From Lachnospiraceae bacterium (GTDB lineage Bacteria; Bacillota; Clostridia; Lachnospirales; Lachnospiraceae): 64,000 nucleotides of DNA. The notes below the pieces were generated by a model. It was given only the letters and a program-made list of their open reading frames with translations, did no database searches and was not told where the DNA came from. The DNA lies in contig CAJTDL010000006.1 of assembly GCA_910575035.1 (NCBI GenBank), forward strand, positions 62,001-126,000. Reading direction: 5' to 3'. Shown here one piece after another: positions 35,641-43,392 of the stretch. The position numbers and the translations under genes are program-made. How positions within the stretch are numbered: position 1 is the first letter of the stretch; every line of letters begins with the position of its first letter.

Positions 35641-36245
35641 TCCTCGTCAGGCGCCTGTCCAACATGCGCCAGCCACTTACACTCTGTAATCTCCATATTG
35701 GTAAATACGGATTTAAAGGATGAGTCCTCTGCACTACAGGCATATATGCCAAAGGAAACCGCATCAGCAGCATGGAACATATGGCAAATTCGCATTTGAT
35801 TATAGTTCACGCCATCTGCTGAATTTTCAACACAAAAATCATTGCCCCTGCGGCTAAGGCGGAACCACATAGACTTAATAGAGGCGCTTACATCTGTTGA
35901 AGACTAATCCGAATATCCGTTATTGGTTACCACGGCGCCTAAACGCTGAATCTCTTCATTTTCATATTCCATGGAAGCTTTCAGCCAATTCTCACTGTCT
36001 AAATACACCACAATGCCACATTGGTCGTAACGATGTTTGCTTTCAAACTCTGTCTTGGCCACAAAGGAAAAGTATTTTTCATCTGTGGCCATCTGCAATA
36101 CAGGGGCATTATCATTGCGAAAATGGTAATACGTCCTTTGCCATAAATCAGTATGGGGCTGTGTAATGATTTCTATTCTGTCCTCAGTTATGGCATAATG
36201 TTCGGGCTCCCTTGTCCATTTCAAATGCTCTGCAGTCCATTTCAT
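35634..36245 (-). pseudogene. DUF1349 protein gene interrupted by one in-frame TAG
   Basis: One continuous frame of 204 codons with a single stop, TAG at 35904-35906 (codon 114). The first part ends GAVVTNNGYSD; after the stop the frame continues SSTDVSASIKSMWFRLSRRG, as in intact DUF1349 proteins, where I expect Trp. One G-to-A change (TGG to TAG) would explain it. The promoter and ribosome site (AAAGGAGG) are intact, so the loss looks recent. The fold is a concanavalin-like sandwich; function unproven. Confidence 0.85.
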
Positions 36246-36308
36246 ATTTATATCTGGCCTCCTTTACAAATTATCAAATTCCTGTTTTCCAAACACTTTA
36301 ATATCTAA

Positions 36309-36337
36309 ATTATACCTTAATTCCTTGGAAATTTCCA
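36309..36337 (-). promoter_or_regulatory. Promoter of the DUF1349 gene
   Basis: Minus strand: TGGAAA (36332-36337), 17 bp, TATAAT (36309-36314). Confidence 0.5.
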
Positions 36338-36374
36338 TACAAAACATGGGCCCTTACTGGCAGGCAATTCCCAT

Positions 36375-36730
36375 GTTATTACTATTCACGGCCTGGAAGC
36401 CGCTCAAGTTCTTTTTTCTGCTGCCTGGTATGTTCCAATGGGAACCCATTCCTTGGCAGAATGCCTCAGCTCCACAAAAAATCCGGCAGTTGGAAGCCTC
36501 CGTTTGCTGAAGGGGGCAACGGAGCCATCTGCAGTGGGAAAATAGTAATCGGCTCCTCTGCCCGGAGAGCCAATGGATTTGTTGAGCTTGTGCGGCATGG
36601 CTTCAACTACTTGTGGTATGTGTTTGCCCCGCTGCTGGTTAAAGGCAAAACTCATAGGCCTGTCAGTTCCCCACCTTACAGCATTAGAAAACGTAGTCAT
36701 GGAAGCCACAGCCTATCCATGACGGACACC
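36375..36730. repeat. Remnant of the repeat element with an eroded reading frame
   Basis: TTATTACTATTCACGGCC (36376-36393) is identical to 33779-33796. Further on, 36620-36650 matches the reverse complement of 34312-34342 at all but a few bases; both encode FA-x-LLVKGKTH in one direction and FAFNQQ-x-GKH in the other. About 100-codon frames are open on both strands, and I cannot tell which, if either, was a gene. It fills the gap 36246-36734. Confidence 0.55.
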
Positions 36731-36734
36731 AAGC

Positions 36735-37637
36735 CTATTTTTTACGGTATTCTTTAGGCAGGACTTTAAAATATGCTTTAAATGCCGCAGTAAATTTGCT
36801 CTGGCTGTCATAGCCGACAGCCCGTGCAATTTCCGCTATGTTTTTATCCGTTTCTTTTAACATTTTTGCCGCCTGTTCCATACGGTGTTCTTTGATGTGC
36901 GCTGCAAGGGAAGCGCCATAAACAGACTTAAAGGCATTTTTCAAAGTTGTTGGATTGATGAGGTATTGCCTGGAAAGTTCCTCTATGGTAACCCTCTGTT
37001 CCATGTGAAGCAAAAGCTGGTCATGGATTTTGCGGATAGCTTTCATCAGCTCAGATTGATATTCAGCCAGTTGGTTTTGGGGCGTAAACTCCATTTTGCC
37101 AAGGTAGAGCAGCAGCTCCAAAACCTTGATTTTTTGATACGCCAGTTTAAAGGCTTCCGGCTGGCCATAAAATGCGGAAAAGATGTTTTCTGTCTGTTCA
37201 TTTCCTGCAAGAAAAACCGGGCGGCCATTCCAACAGAATTTTTTCGGCAATATGGCTTCAAAAATATTGCTGTCTTTCAACAATTCCGGCGGATTGCCAG
37301 AGGCTTCCTGCAAATTAATAGAGATTGCAAGCCCCTGATAGGTACCGCTTGGAAAGTTAAGCACAGAATCCGCGCAGGCTTTCATGGTATGCAGGGAGAA
37401 ATCTCCCGGATTCAGATAAATGCAGTTTCCATTTCCCATCTCCCATATAAGCTGCCCAGCTTTGCAATAGTTAATCTGAATGATATGCGGCATGGCTTTA
37501 TGCTGCACGGAAAAAGAATCGGACGAAAATGCCAGATAACATAACTCTATTCCAGGATAAAGCAAAATGGTTTCACCTGCAGCCTTTTGATGCAGCTTTT
37601 CCACATCTTCCCGTATTCTTATTAATTCATCATTCAT
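36735..37637 (-). CDS. AraC-family transcriptional regulator
   Basis: 300 aa. The N-terminal part (about 20-180) is a ligand-binding region rich in aromatic residues (SVQHKAMPHIIQINYCKAGQ). The C-terminal double HTH is complete: RVTIEELSRQYLINPTTLKN and KNIAEIARAVGYDSQSKFTA, ending AYFKVLPKEYRKK. ATG 37637 has GAGG about 8 nt upstream and starts 10 bp after the arsR stop, so both are one operon. No transporter gene accompanies the pair. Confidence 0.92.
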   Translation of the reverse strand: MNDELIRIREDVEKLHQKAAGETILLYPGIELCYLAFSSDSFSVQHKAMPHIIQINYCKAGQLIWEMGNGNCIYLNPGDFSLHTMKACADSVLNFPSGTYQGLAISINLQEASGNPPELLKDSNIFEAILPKKFCWNGRPVFLAGNEQTENIFSAFYGQPEAFKLAYQKIKVLELLLYLGKMEFTPQNQLAEYQSELMKAIRKIHDQLLLHMEQRVTIEELSRQYLINPTTLKNAFKSVYGASLAAHIKEHRMEQAAKMLKETDKNIAEIARAVGYDSQSKFTAAFKAYFKVLPKEYRKK

Positions 37638-37647
37638 AAGGCAGGCC

Positions 37648-38016
37648 TCACAATTTCGGGCAGGTGATTTCCATAACCTGCTCAATCATTTGATGCAGCA
37701 GGCGGCCCTGCTCCGTATCTGCGGCGCGATAATAAACCTCTTTTCCTTCACGGCGGCAGACAATCAGGCCGCTGTTTTTCAATGGCCGGAGATGATGGGA
37801 CACAGCGGGGCTTGACATTTGGAGCATGGCTGCAATATTGAGGACACACTCCTCACAATGGCATAAAAGCCAGTAAATGCGGATTCTGGTGGTATCGCCA
37901 AGCTGTTTGAACACTTCCGCCACAGCCTGAAAATAATCTACATGGCTTAACTGCGTTTGGATTAGCGCAGCCTGCTGCCCTTCCCCATGCTGGTGCGGCA
38001 ATTTCATATGATCCAT
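37648..38016 (-). CDS. ArsR/SmtB-family metalloregulator
   Basis: 122 aa. HTH region NIAAMLQMSSPAVSHHLRPL. A candidate metal site is LLCHCEECVLNIA (about 50-62), like the Cys-rich helix of thiolate-sensing ArsR proteins; HQHGEG near the N terminus may add ligands. It most likely represses its own promoter through the tandem palindromes just upstream and controls the AraC gene downstream. The inducing metal is unknown. Confidence 0.9.
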   Translation of the reverse strand: MDHMKLPHQHGEGQQAALIQTQLSHVDYFQAVAEVFKQLGDTTRIRIYWLLCHCEECVLNIAAMLQMSSPAVSHHLRPLKNSGLIVCRREGKEVYYRAADTEQGRLLHQMIEQVMEITCPKL

Positions 38017-38040
38017 ATTGTTTTTCCTTTCTTTTCGTTT

Positions 38041-38088
38041 GCATTCCGCCCATTTGGGTATACTTTCTACCCATTTGGGAAGGAATGC
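38041..38088 (-). promoter_or_regulatory. Tandem palindromic operator upstream of arsR
   Basis: Two copies of CCCATTTGGG (38049-38058 and 38070-38079) lie 21 bp apart, two helical turns. They are enclosed by GCATTCC (38041-38047) and GGAATGC (38082-38088), all within the arsR leader. Confidence 0.7.
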
Positions 38089-38119
38089 CCTTATGATATT
38101 GACGTGTGCCTTTCTCTAT

Positions 38120-38148
38120 ATTATACTACTGCCACAACGATTAAACAA
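38120..38148 (-). promoter_or_regulatory. Promoter of arsR-araC
   Basis: Minus strand: TTGTTT (38143-38148), 17 bp, TATAAT (38120-38125). The operators lie 30-60 nt downstream of the expected start point. Confidence 0.6.
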
Positions 38149-38183
38149 GTACTTAATTCTTCAATTATAAAGCCATCTACATT

Positions 38184-38324
38184 TCACCGTATCATCCCCA
38201 ACAGCACAAACTTTGCATTGCCAAACTCATAGCTGCAGGTTGAAAGCGTTATAATCCGGTCTGTGGCTGACGGGGCAATTTCGCTTTTAAAGCAGAAACG
38301 TTCTTCCGCCTCCTCCAGCCAGTT
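38184..38324 (-). pseudogene. C-terminal fragment of a class B-type sortase
   Basis: 46 codons plus a stop read NWLEEAEERFCFKSEIAP and then TDRIITLSTCSYEFGNAKFV. TLSTC is the sortase catalytic Cys motif and the flanks fit class B. An in-frame TAA lies directly upstream, so nothing else of the enzyme remains. Together with the arsR control region it accounts for the 361-bp gap 38017-38377. Confidence 0.75.
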
Positions 38325-38377
38325 TTAAAATTACATTTTCAGCAATTTTATTCTATTATTTATTGCAGTTTGGCACA

Positions 38378-39142
38378 TCAATTCCCCTCCATATGATTTT
38401 CTATCAAATCGTAATCCTCTTTGGAAATCATATATACTCCATTGTCTGTTTGCTCAATAAAATATTTCCCCTTATCTTCATATAGAAATAATCTGCATAT
38501 CACTTTCTCTTTGCTGACAAAGTCTGCATTGATAATGTTTTCAACACGGACGGGAGTGCCTATTTCACCGCTCTTTGTGGTAGGTTCCACACCTTCTAAA
38601 ATACCACAAATTTCTTCCATATCTTCTTTACTGCTTATCACGATTGGACTGTCAGAATTTTTTTTGAGAGAGATATATTCTACAGTCCCTGTGCCTGGCA
38701 ATGCAAGTTCATAAGCCAATTCTTTTGCCTCTATAAAATTGGGGATCGCTGGTTTCCCTTTTTCCCCGAATTTCACACTATAAAACTTGTCCGCTTTTTC
38801 ATCATAGAGCAATATATGTTCAAAATTACATATCGGCAAATCCCATTCCTTTTCTGCCGTTAATGTTTCGTCCATTTGTCCTGGCCGGACAGTATACCCA
38901 TCTTCAGAAACTCCAAAAATCGTATATTCTGGCACATATGTCGTTACCAGCATTTGCGTATCAGAGACTTTAAGAGAATATGCCTTGTCGTCTTTTATAT
39001 TCATATCTGTATAATGGGATACGGCTTCGTTTAAACAATCGACAATCACTTGTTCAGCAGACTTATTCTCTGCCAAAAGCCAAATACATACCATTCCAGC
39101 CAATACGATCCCCGTTATAATTATGAGCAGTTTCTTCTTCAT
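38378..39142 (-). CDS. Membrane-anchored protein with a DUF5301-like C terminus
   Basis: 254 aa. One N-terminal membrane segment (about 4-24, LLIIITGIVLAGMVCIWLL) serves as anchor or signal. Residues about 155-250 (VEYISLKKNSDSPIVISSKE, then GKYFIEQTDNGVYMISKEDY) resemble DUF5301 by eye. No catalytic motif. The gene is visibly more AT-rich than the housekeeping genes around it, consistent with acquired DNA. AGGAGGATGCT precedes the ATG. Confidence 0.7.
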   Translation of the reverse strand: MKKKLLIIITGIVLAGMVCIWLLAENKSAEQVIVDCLNEAVSHYTDMNIKDDKAYSLKVSDTQMLVTTYVPEYTIFGVSEDGYTVRPGQMDETLTAEKEWDLPICNFEHILLYDEKADKFYSVKFGEKGKPAIPNFIEAKELAYELALPGTGTVEYISLKKNSDSPIVISSKEDMEEICGILEGVEPTTKSGEIGTPVRVENIINADFVSKEKVICRLFLYEDKGKYFIEQTDNGVYMISKEDYDLIENHMEGN

Positions 39143-39181
39143 AGCATCCTCCTAAAATCTATTGTTTCCTGTAATGACGGC

Positions 39182-39238
39182 TTACAGCCCCTTATCCGCT
39201 AAAATTTTATCAAGAGAGGCATCCTTGCGCGGGTTATA
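39182..39238 (-). pseudogene. Possible 18-codon coding remnant
   Basis: The minus strand between the PadR gene and the DUF5301-like gene reads YNPRKDASLDKILADKGL, then stop. It looks like a protein C terminus, but an in-frame TAG lies directly before it. Family not recognised. Confidence 0.25.
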
Positions 39239-39254
39239 CTAGATTTCCAACCGC

Positions 39255-39788
39255 CTACATTGATACCAATTCTTTTTTTAATGCCCCTATCCATTCTTCG
39301 ATTGCCTGTACCAAGAAAGACTGCTGGCGCAGGACTGCCATGCCCGTAGCAGGAATGCCGGGGGCATTTTCTTTCAAGGCAGTATTTTCTGCAAGATAAG
39401 ATTTCAGCACATTGATATTGTTTTCAATATTATCCAGGCATTCCTTCTGCTGTTCCTTTGCCATGCTTTCTAAATTCACAATGACAGCATTGAAATCCAA
39501 GAATATATTTACCGGCTTGCAGGATATTTCAAGCATCAGCCTTTCAAATTCTTCCTTGCCTGCAGCGGTTAAGGAATATACTGCCTTTTCAGGCATCTTC
39601 CCGTCTTTTTCCGTGCGGCTTGTAATAAGCCCTTTTTCTTCCAACTGGATAACCTTTTTATAAATGGACGGCGTGCTGATTTTTACCCATTTTGAAATGT
39701 TCCTGTATTCCACCAGCTTCTGAATGTCATATGCACTCAAAGATTCCCTTTTCAGCATCCCCAATACAACCAAATCAATCGTTGCCAC
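39255..39788 (-). CDS. PadR-family transcriptional regulator
   Basis: 177 aa. N-terminal winged HTH: TIDLVVLGMLKRESLSAYDI, STPSIYKKVIQLEEKGLITS. The C-terminal helical dimer domain continues to the end (about 95-177). I chose GTG 39788 because GGAG lies 8 nt upstream and MATIDLVVLGML is the usual family start; GTG 39797 is possible. Likely target: a nearby membrane protein gene such as the DUF5301-like gene downstream. Confidence 0.88.
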   Translation of the reverse strand: MATIDLVVLGMLKRESLSAYDIQKLVEYRNISKWVKISTPSIYKKVIQLEEKGLITSRTEKDGKMPEKAVYSLTAAGKEEFERLMLEISCKPVNIFLDFNAVIVNLESMAKEQQKECLDNIENNINVLKSYLAENTALKENAPGIPATGMAVLRQQSFLVQAIEEWIGALKKELVSM

Positions 39789-39819
39789 CGCAATCACTCC
39801 TCACTAATATTTTTCTAAA

Positions 39820-39877
39820 AATATAAAAAACACAAAACAAGCCCGCAGCACCTCTGAAAATGCCGCGGGCTGTTTTG
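39820..39877 (-). terminator. Terminator of the DegV operon
   Basis: CAAAACAGCCCGC and GCGGGCTTGTTTTG form a long stem on the minus strand, followed by TGTTTTTTATATTTTT. Confidence 0.8.
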
Positions 39878-39957
39878 CTGTCCTGCAATAGCTTTTGCAC
39901 CTAGCGTCCGGATTGCAAGATTCATCTATCCGTCTGCCTTCCATAAATAAATCGTAT

Positions 39958-40317
39958 TTATGGCAGTATTTCCTCTTTCCTATCCAGGATTGCTGCGGCC
40001 GCTGTGCAGGCTGGACAGTCGCAATACTTTGCCCCTGCTGCTTTGATTTCCTCTGCATGGGCTAAAACGCCCTTTGCCCGCTCCGCCCCAAAAACCTCCG
40101 CGCCCATTTCTGACCCTGCAAATGCAATCAGGCCATCAATAGGCATAATGTCACCTTCCAGCTCAGCGACCAGGTTTTTCGATGCCTCTGCTTCCTGGCC
40201 TGTGCCAACGGACTCCAGCCAGTTCCGGCAGGCTGCTTTTGCCTCTGCACAGCAGGAGGGCGCCTCCATAAGCTCCTTTACTTTCTCTGCTACATACTCT
40301 TTTACATTTGGGCTCAT
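39958..40317 (-). CDS. Small conserved Cys-containing protein, often mislabelled Hsp90
   Basis: 119 aa, all helical in appearance. Cysteines occur as SCC near the N terminus, one single, and YCDCPAC near the C terminus, which suggests metal or redox binding. It has no Hsp90 ATPase motif; similar Lachnospiraceae proteins carry that name in databases, as I recall. Start ATG 40317 follows AGGAAGAG. It lies 44 bp after degV and ends in a strong terminator. Function unknown. Confidence 0.7.
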   Translation of the reverse strand: MSPNVKEYVAEKVKELMEAPSCCAEAKAACRNWLESVGTGQEAEASKNLVAELEGDIMPIDGLIAFAGSEMGAEVFGAERAKGVLAHAEEIKAAGAKYCDCPACTAAAAILDRKEEILP

Positions 40318-40361
40318 CACATCTCTTCCTTTCTCTTTCTTTTTGCAAGCCATGCTAATCC

Positions 40362-41240
40362 CTATCTCATCTTTGGCTTGCAGGAACACCCAATCCCCAG
40401 CCCTCCTTGGCCAATATGGCAGGAAACCCCCAGCGACAGCTTATCGCACATCACCTCCATGCCTGGGAATGCCTCCTGGATCTCCTGTAGCCATCCCTCT
40501 GTAACTTCTGGTGATGCACTGGAAGCTGCCAGAAGGTACACCTCCCCCTTTTCCGCCCATTCCTTAAAGACAGTCTCCAGGTCATGCTGCATAGCTTCAA
40601 TCATAACCCTGCGGGCTTTGGCGAATCCATGGCATTTCTTAAAGGGATCCAAGGTGCCCACATCAAATTTCAAAACCGGCTTAATGTTCAAGACAGTGCC
40701 AAAGGCAGCGGCAGCCTGGGAAACCCTTCCGCCCCGCTTTAAATGCTCTAAAGTCTCTACGCCAACATAAATCACCATTTTATCACGGTATTCCTCCAAC
40801 ACCTTCTTGATCTCCTGGGCGGAATACCCTTCTTCTATCAGTTCCAGGGCATCCAAAACCGAACGGTGCAGGGGCGTGGACACCCTGCCGTTATCCACCA
40901 CGAATACTTTGCCGAAATAAGGCTTTTCCAAGGCCAGGGTAATCGCTGTGGCACAGGAGCCGCTTAAACCGCTGCTGATAGGAATGTAAAGGATCTGCTC
41001 AAATTCCTCCAGCCCCTTGTCCCATAGCTTCATCACATCTGCCGGGGCTGGCTGGGAGGTTGCAATCTTCACGCCGGAATCCAGCTTTTCAAAAAATTCC
41101 TCCCTGGAAAGGCTGACATCCTCGTAATAGCATTCCTCATTAAAATAGAACGGCATGGGAAGGACCCGTATGCCCAATTCCTCTGCCTGCTGTTGTGTAA
41201 TGCCGCTGTGGCTGTCTGTAATAACTCCGATTTTCTTCAT
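40362..41240 (-). CDS. DegV-family fatty-acid-binding protein
   Basis: 292 aa. Begins KKIGVITDSHSGI, then GVKIATSQPAPADV and the lipid-pocket IPISSGLSGSCATA, GRVSTPLHRSVLDAL and HLKRGGRVSQAAA. The family (FakB-like) binds one fatty acid and presents it to FakA for phosphorylation. No fakA here. Start ATG 41240 follows GGAGGATACC and overlaps the upstream stop (ATGA). Confidence 0.93.
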   Translation of the reverse strand: MKKIGVITDSHSGITQQQAEELGIRVLPMPFYFNEECYYEDVSLSREEFFEKLDSGVKIATSQPAPADVMKLWDKGLEEFEQILYIPISSGLSGSCATAITLALEKPYFGKVFVVDNGRVSTPLHRSVLDALELIEEGYSAQEIKKVLEEYRDKMVIYVGVETLEHLKRGGRVSQAAAAFGTVLNIKPVLKFDVGTLDPFKKCHGFAKARRVMIEAMQHDLETVFKEWAEKGEVYLLAASSASPEVTEGWLQEIQEAFPGMEVMCDKLSLGVSCHIGQGGLGIGCSCKPKMR

Positions 41241-42058
41241 GGTATCCTCCAATCTTTGGGTAGGCTTGGCCTATCATGCCAGTGCATCAAATCTGATAAT
41301 TCCCTTTCTGTCAAAGCCCTGTATTCCCCGGGCTTTAAGGCCCCATCCAATACCAGGCTGCCCATGGAAAGCCGTTTCAGGTACAGCACCCTTTTCCCCA
41401 CCGCTTCAAACATCCGCTTTACCTGGTGGAATTTCCCTTCGGTAATGGTAAGCTCAATCTCAGAAATACAGGAAGAACCGCCTCCCCTCCCAGATAAACC
41501 TTGCCCAGAACCCCCTTCGCCCCCTTCCGGCATGCCATAGCGCCTGGACAGAACCTTCAGCTGTGCCGGGAGGGTAAGCTGCCCCTCCCCAATGCAAACG
41601 CCTTCCAGAAAACGGGCCTTATCTTCCTCCGTCACTTCCCCAGACACCCTGGCAAAATAAGTTTTAGGGACATGGTACCCCGGCGACAGCAGCTTATGGG
41701 ATAATGCCCCGTCATTTGTAATCAGCAAAAGCCCCTCCGTATCCAAATCCAGCCTGCCCACTGGAAACAGATCCTTCCGCCAGCTGCCTGTAATATAAGC
41801 AAGAACCGTCTTATGTACCGGATCTGTTACTGCGCTGACACAGCCTTTTGGCTTATAAAGCATATAGTATTCCTTCTCTGTATACACAACCTCTTTCCCC
41901 TGGAAAAACACATGGTCTTGCTTTGTGTCCACCTTGTGCCCGGCCCCATCCGGCCAGCCCCCATTTACTTGTACCTGCTTTTTTCGGATATACTGCCTCA
42001 CCTCGCTGCGGGTCCCAACTCCCATGTCCGCAAGGTATTTATCCAACCTCATCTGCAT
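41237..42058 (-). CDS. rsuA: Pseudouridine synthase, RsuA family
   Basis: 273 aa. N-terminal S4 RNA-binding domain (MRLDKYLADMGVGTRSEVRQ), catalytic Asp in FPVGRLDLDTEGLLLITNDG, and C-terminal GKFHQVKRMFEAVGKRVLYLKR. It modifies 16S rRNA. An unusual Gly/Ser-rich insertion of about 25 residues (about 176-200) lies before SEIELTITEGKFHQ and is probably a surface loop. GGGGG sits 8 nt before the ATG. Confidence 0.92.
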   Translation of the reverse strand: MQMRLDKYLADMGVGTRSEVRQYIRKKQVQVNGGWPDGAGHKVDTKQDHVFFQGKEVVYTEKEYYMLYKPKGCVSAVTDPVHKTVLAYITGSWRKDLFPVGRLDLDTEGLLLITNDGALSHKLLSPGYHVPKTYFARVSGEVTEEDKARFLEGVCIGEGQLTLPAQLKVLSRRYGMPEGGEGGSGQGLSGRGGGSSCISEIELTITEGKFHQVKRMFEAVGKRVLYLKRLSMGSLVLDGALKPGEYRALTERELSDLMHWHDRPSLPKDWRIP

Positions 42059-42222
42059 CCCAGAATCCCCCTCTCAGATACAATCTGCTATTTTGCCAAC
42101 GTTTGCGCATAAATGCCAGCTACCCTGCCCTTCCATGAAACAGCCCCTCATGCTGCCTTTCCCACCATCTGTTACTAGGATAACACATAATCCAAAATAT
42201 TTCATTAATAATTATTATTTAA

Positions 42223-42435
42223 GTGTCAGCGTTGGAATTTTTCATTTCTTTTTTAGCCACTGCTGCAGCTGGTGTAGCTTGCCACTACATCATCAGATGG
42301 TTAGACAAATATGACAGGGGCAGCCCCTTATGCCCCAGCCTCTCCCTGACGCACGCTTACCCACCCCTGCCACCAAAATCCTTGACACACGCTTACCCAA
42401 CCCCGCCTATAACATCCACATCCCAAAGTTACTGA
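42223..42435 (+). CDS. Small hydrophobic protein frame running into a repeat
   Basis: The first 30 codons read SALEFFISFLATAAAGVACH then YIIRWLDKYDRG: one membrane helix followed by a basic end. This resembles short membrane proteins seen in Clostridia (pattern AGV-x4-K/R-WLD). From about 42315 the frame continues into the dispersed repeat (Pro/Leu-rich translation), so the original C terminus is probably lost. It starts at GTG with no clear ribosome site. Possibly a truncated gene. Confidence 0.35.
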   Translation: MSALEFFISFLATAAAGVACHYIIRWLDKYDRGSPLCPSLSLTHAYPPLPPKSLTHAYPTPPITSTSQSY

Positions 42436-42460
42436 CATTGTCCGCAAATAGTTACGGTTA
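42310..42460 (-). repeat. Dispersed repeat copy with two tandem arm units
   Basis: On the minus strand AACTATTTGCGGACAATGTC, AGTAACTTTGG, then two units sharing GGGTAAGCGTG-GTCA, ending GAGGCTGGGGCATAAGGGG, which is also the arm of the copy at 20509-20722. It lies just past the stop of the M23 peptidase gene. The rest of the 403-bp gap (42059-42222) shows nothing recognisable. Confidence 0.7.
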
Positions 42461-42461
42461 T

Positions 42462-43301
42462 TTAGCCATATGCATACCGTAACCGCTTCCTTTCCAGCCA
42501 CCGCAGCACCCAATAGGGATTGACGCTAACCTCTTCTCCCTGCTCCCCATTCACATAAATCCCTACATGCAGATGCACCGCAAACTGCCCGACTGTGCCC
42601 TCTTTTTCCCCATAGCCGCTGTCTCCCATAAAGCCCAGCAATTCCCCTGCCTTTACTTCCTCCCCTTCCTGAAATTCCCTGGCATAGTCATAGAGGTGGG
42701 CATAATAAAAATACCCCCCATTGGGCGACCGAATCCCAATCCGGTATCCCCCCAGCTTCAGCCACCCAACCTTTTCCACCACCCCATCCGTCATGCTGAC
42801 TACCGGATACTGCCCTCTCTCATTGAGGGAAGCCATTATATCTGTCCCTTCGTGCCCACGGTTACCGCCAAAGCTGCGGTCAAACATCCAGGAATTTTCA
42901 TAGGAAACGCTTAAGCTGCTCCCCTGCCTGGGAAGGGGAATAGGAAAATATGCCAGATCCTCCCAGACAGATTTCTCATATTTTTCCAATACCCGGATCT
43001 TTTGGGAATGGTATTGGTGCAGCAGGCTTAGATATGCATCCAGCTCCTGTATCCCATCCTCGCCTGTCATAAGGTAGCCCAGGAGGTAATCCTGCCTGGA
43101 ATACTCCGAATCCTCTGCATAATCACAAAAGGACTCATATTTTTCTGTGGGAACCTCCTGCTGGCGCAAAAGCTCCATGGCATCTTCCTCCACCAACAGG
43201 TGGGTAATCTTTGCAACGCGCTGCAAGTGCCCTGTGAAGGTTGTGATAAAACAGAGCGTTGCTGTGAGAATGAGCAAACGGATGAACAGCCTTTTTTTCA
43301 T
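42462..43301 (-). CDS. M23-family metallopeptidase, membrane-anchored
   Basis: 279 aa. One N-terminal membrane segment (about 5-25). The LytM/M23 domain at the C terminus has HEGTDIM (zinc ligands His and Asp) and HLHVGI (HxH). It would cut peptidoglycan cross-bridges or stem peptides outside the cell. Start ATG 43301 follows GAGGATGG. Unpaired with other cell-wall genes. Confidence 0.92.
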   Translation of the reverse strand: MKKRLFIRLLILTATLCFITTFTGHLQRVAKITHLLVEEDAMELLRQQEVPTEKYESFCDYAEDSEYSRQDYLLGYLMTGEDGIQELDAYLSLLHQYHSQKIRVLEKYEKSVWEDLAYFPIPLPRQGSSLSVSYENSWMFDRSFGGNRGHEGTDIMASLNERGQYPVVSMTDGVVEKVGWLKLGGYRIGIRSPNGGYFYYAHLYDYAREFQEGEEVKAGELLGFMGDSGYGEKEGTVGQFAVHLHVGIYVNGEQGEEVSVNPYWVLRWLERKRLRYAYG

Positions 43302-43392
43302 AATTGAATTACCATCCTCTGGACATTCTAAAAATATCAAATATTACTCTGGCGGTGAAATCCCAAAAATGATATTCCATCCAAAATGGACG

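Noticed and set aside
36404-36757. Two overlapping 100-codon genes on opposite strands
   Set aside because: Both lie in repeat-derived DNA without ribosome sites; kept only as a repeat remnant.
42223-42320. Type I toxin assignment for the small membrane peptide
   Set aside because: Size and helix fit, but there is no ribosome site, no visible antisense RNA promoter and the end is lost in repeat sequence.
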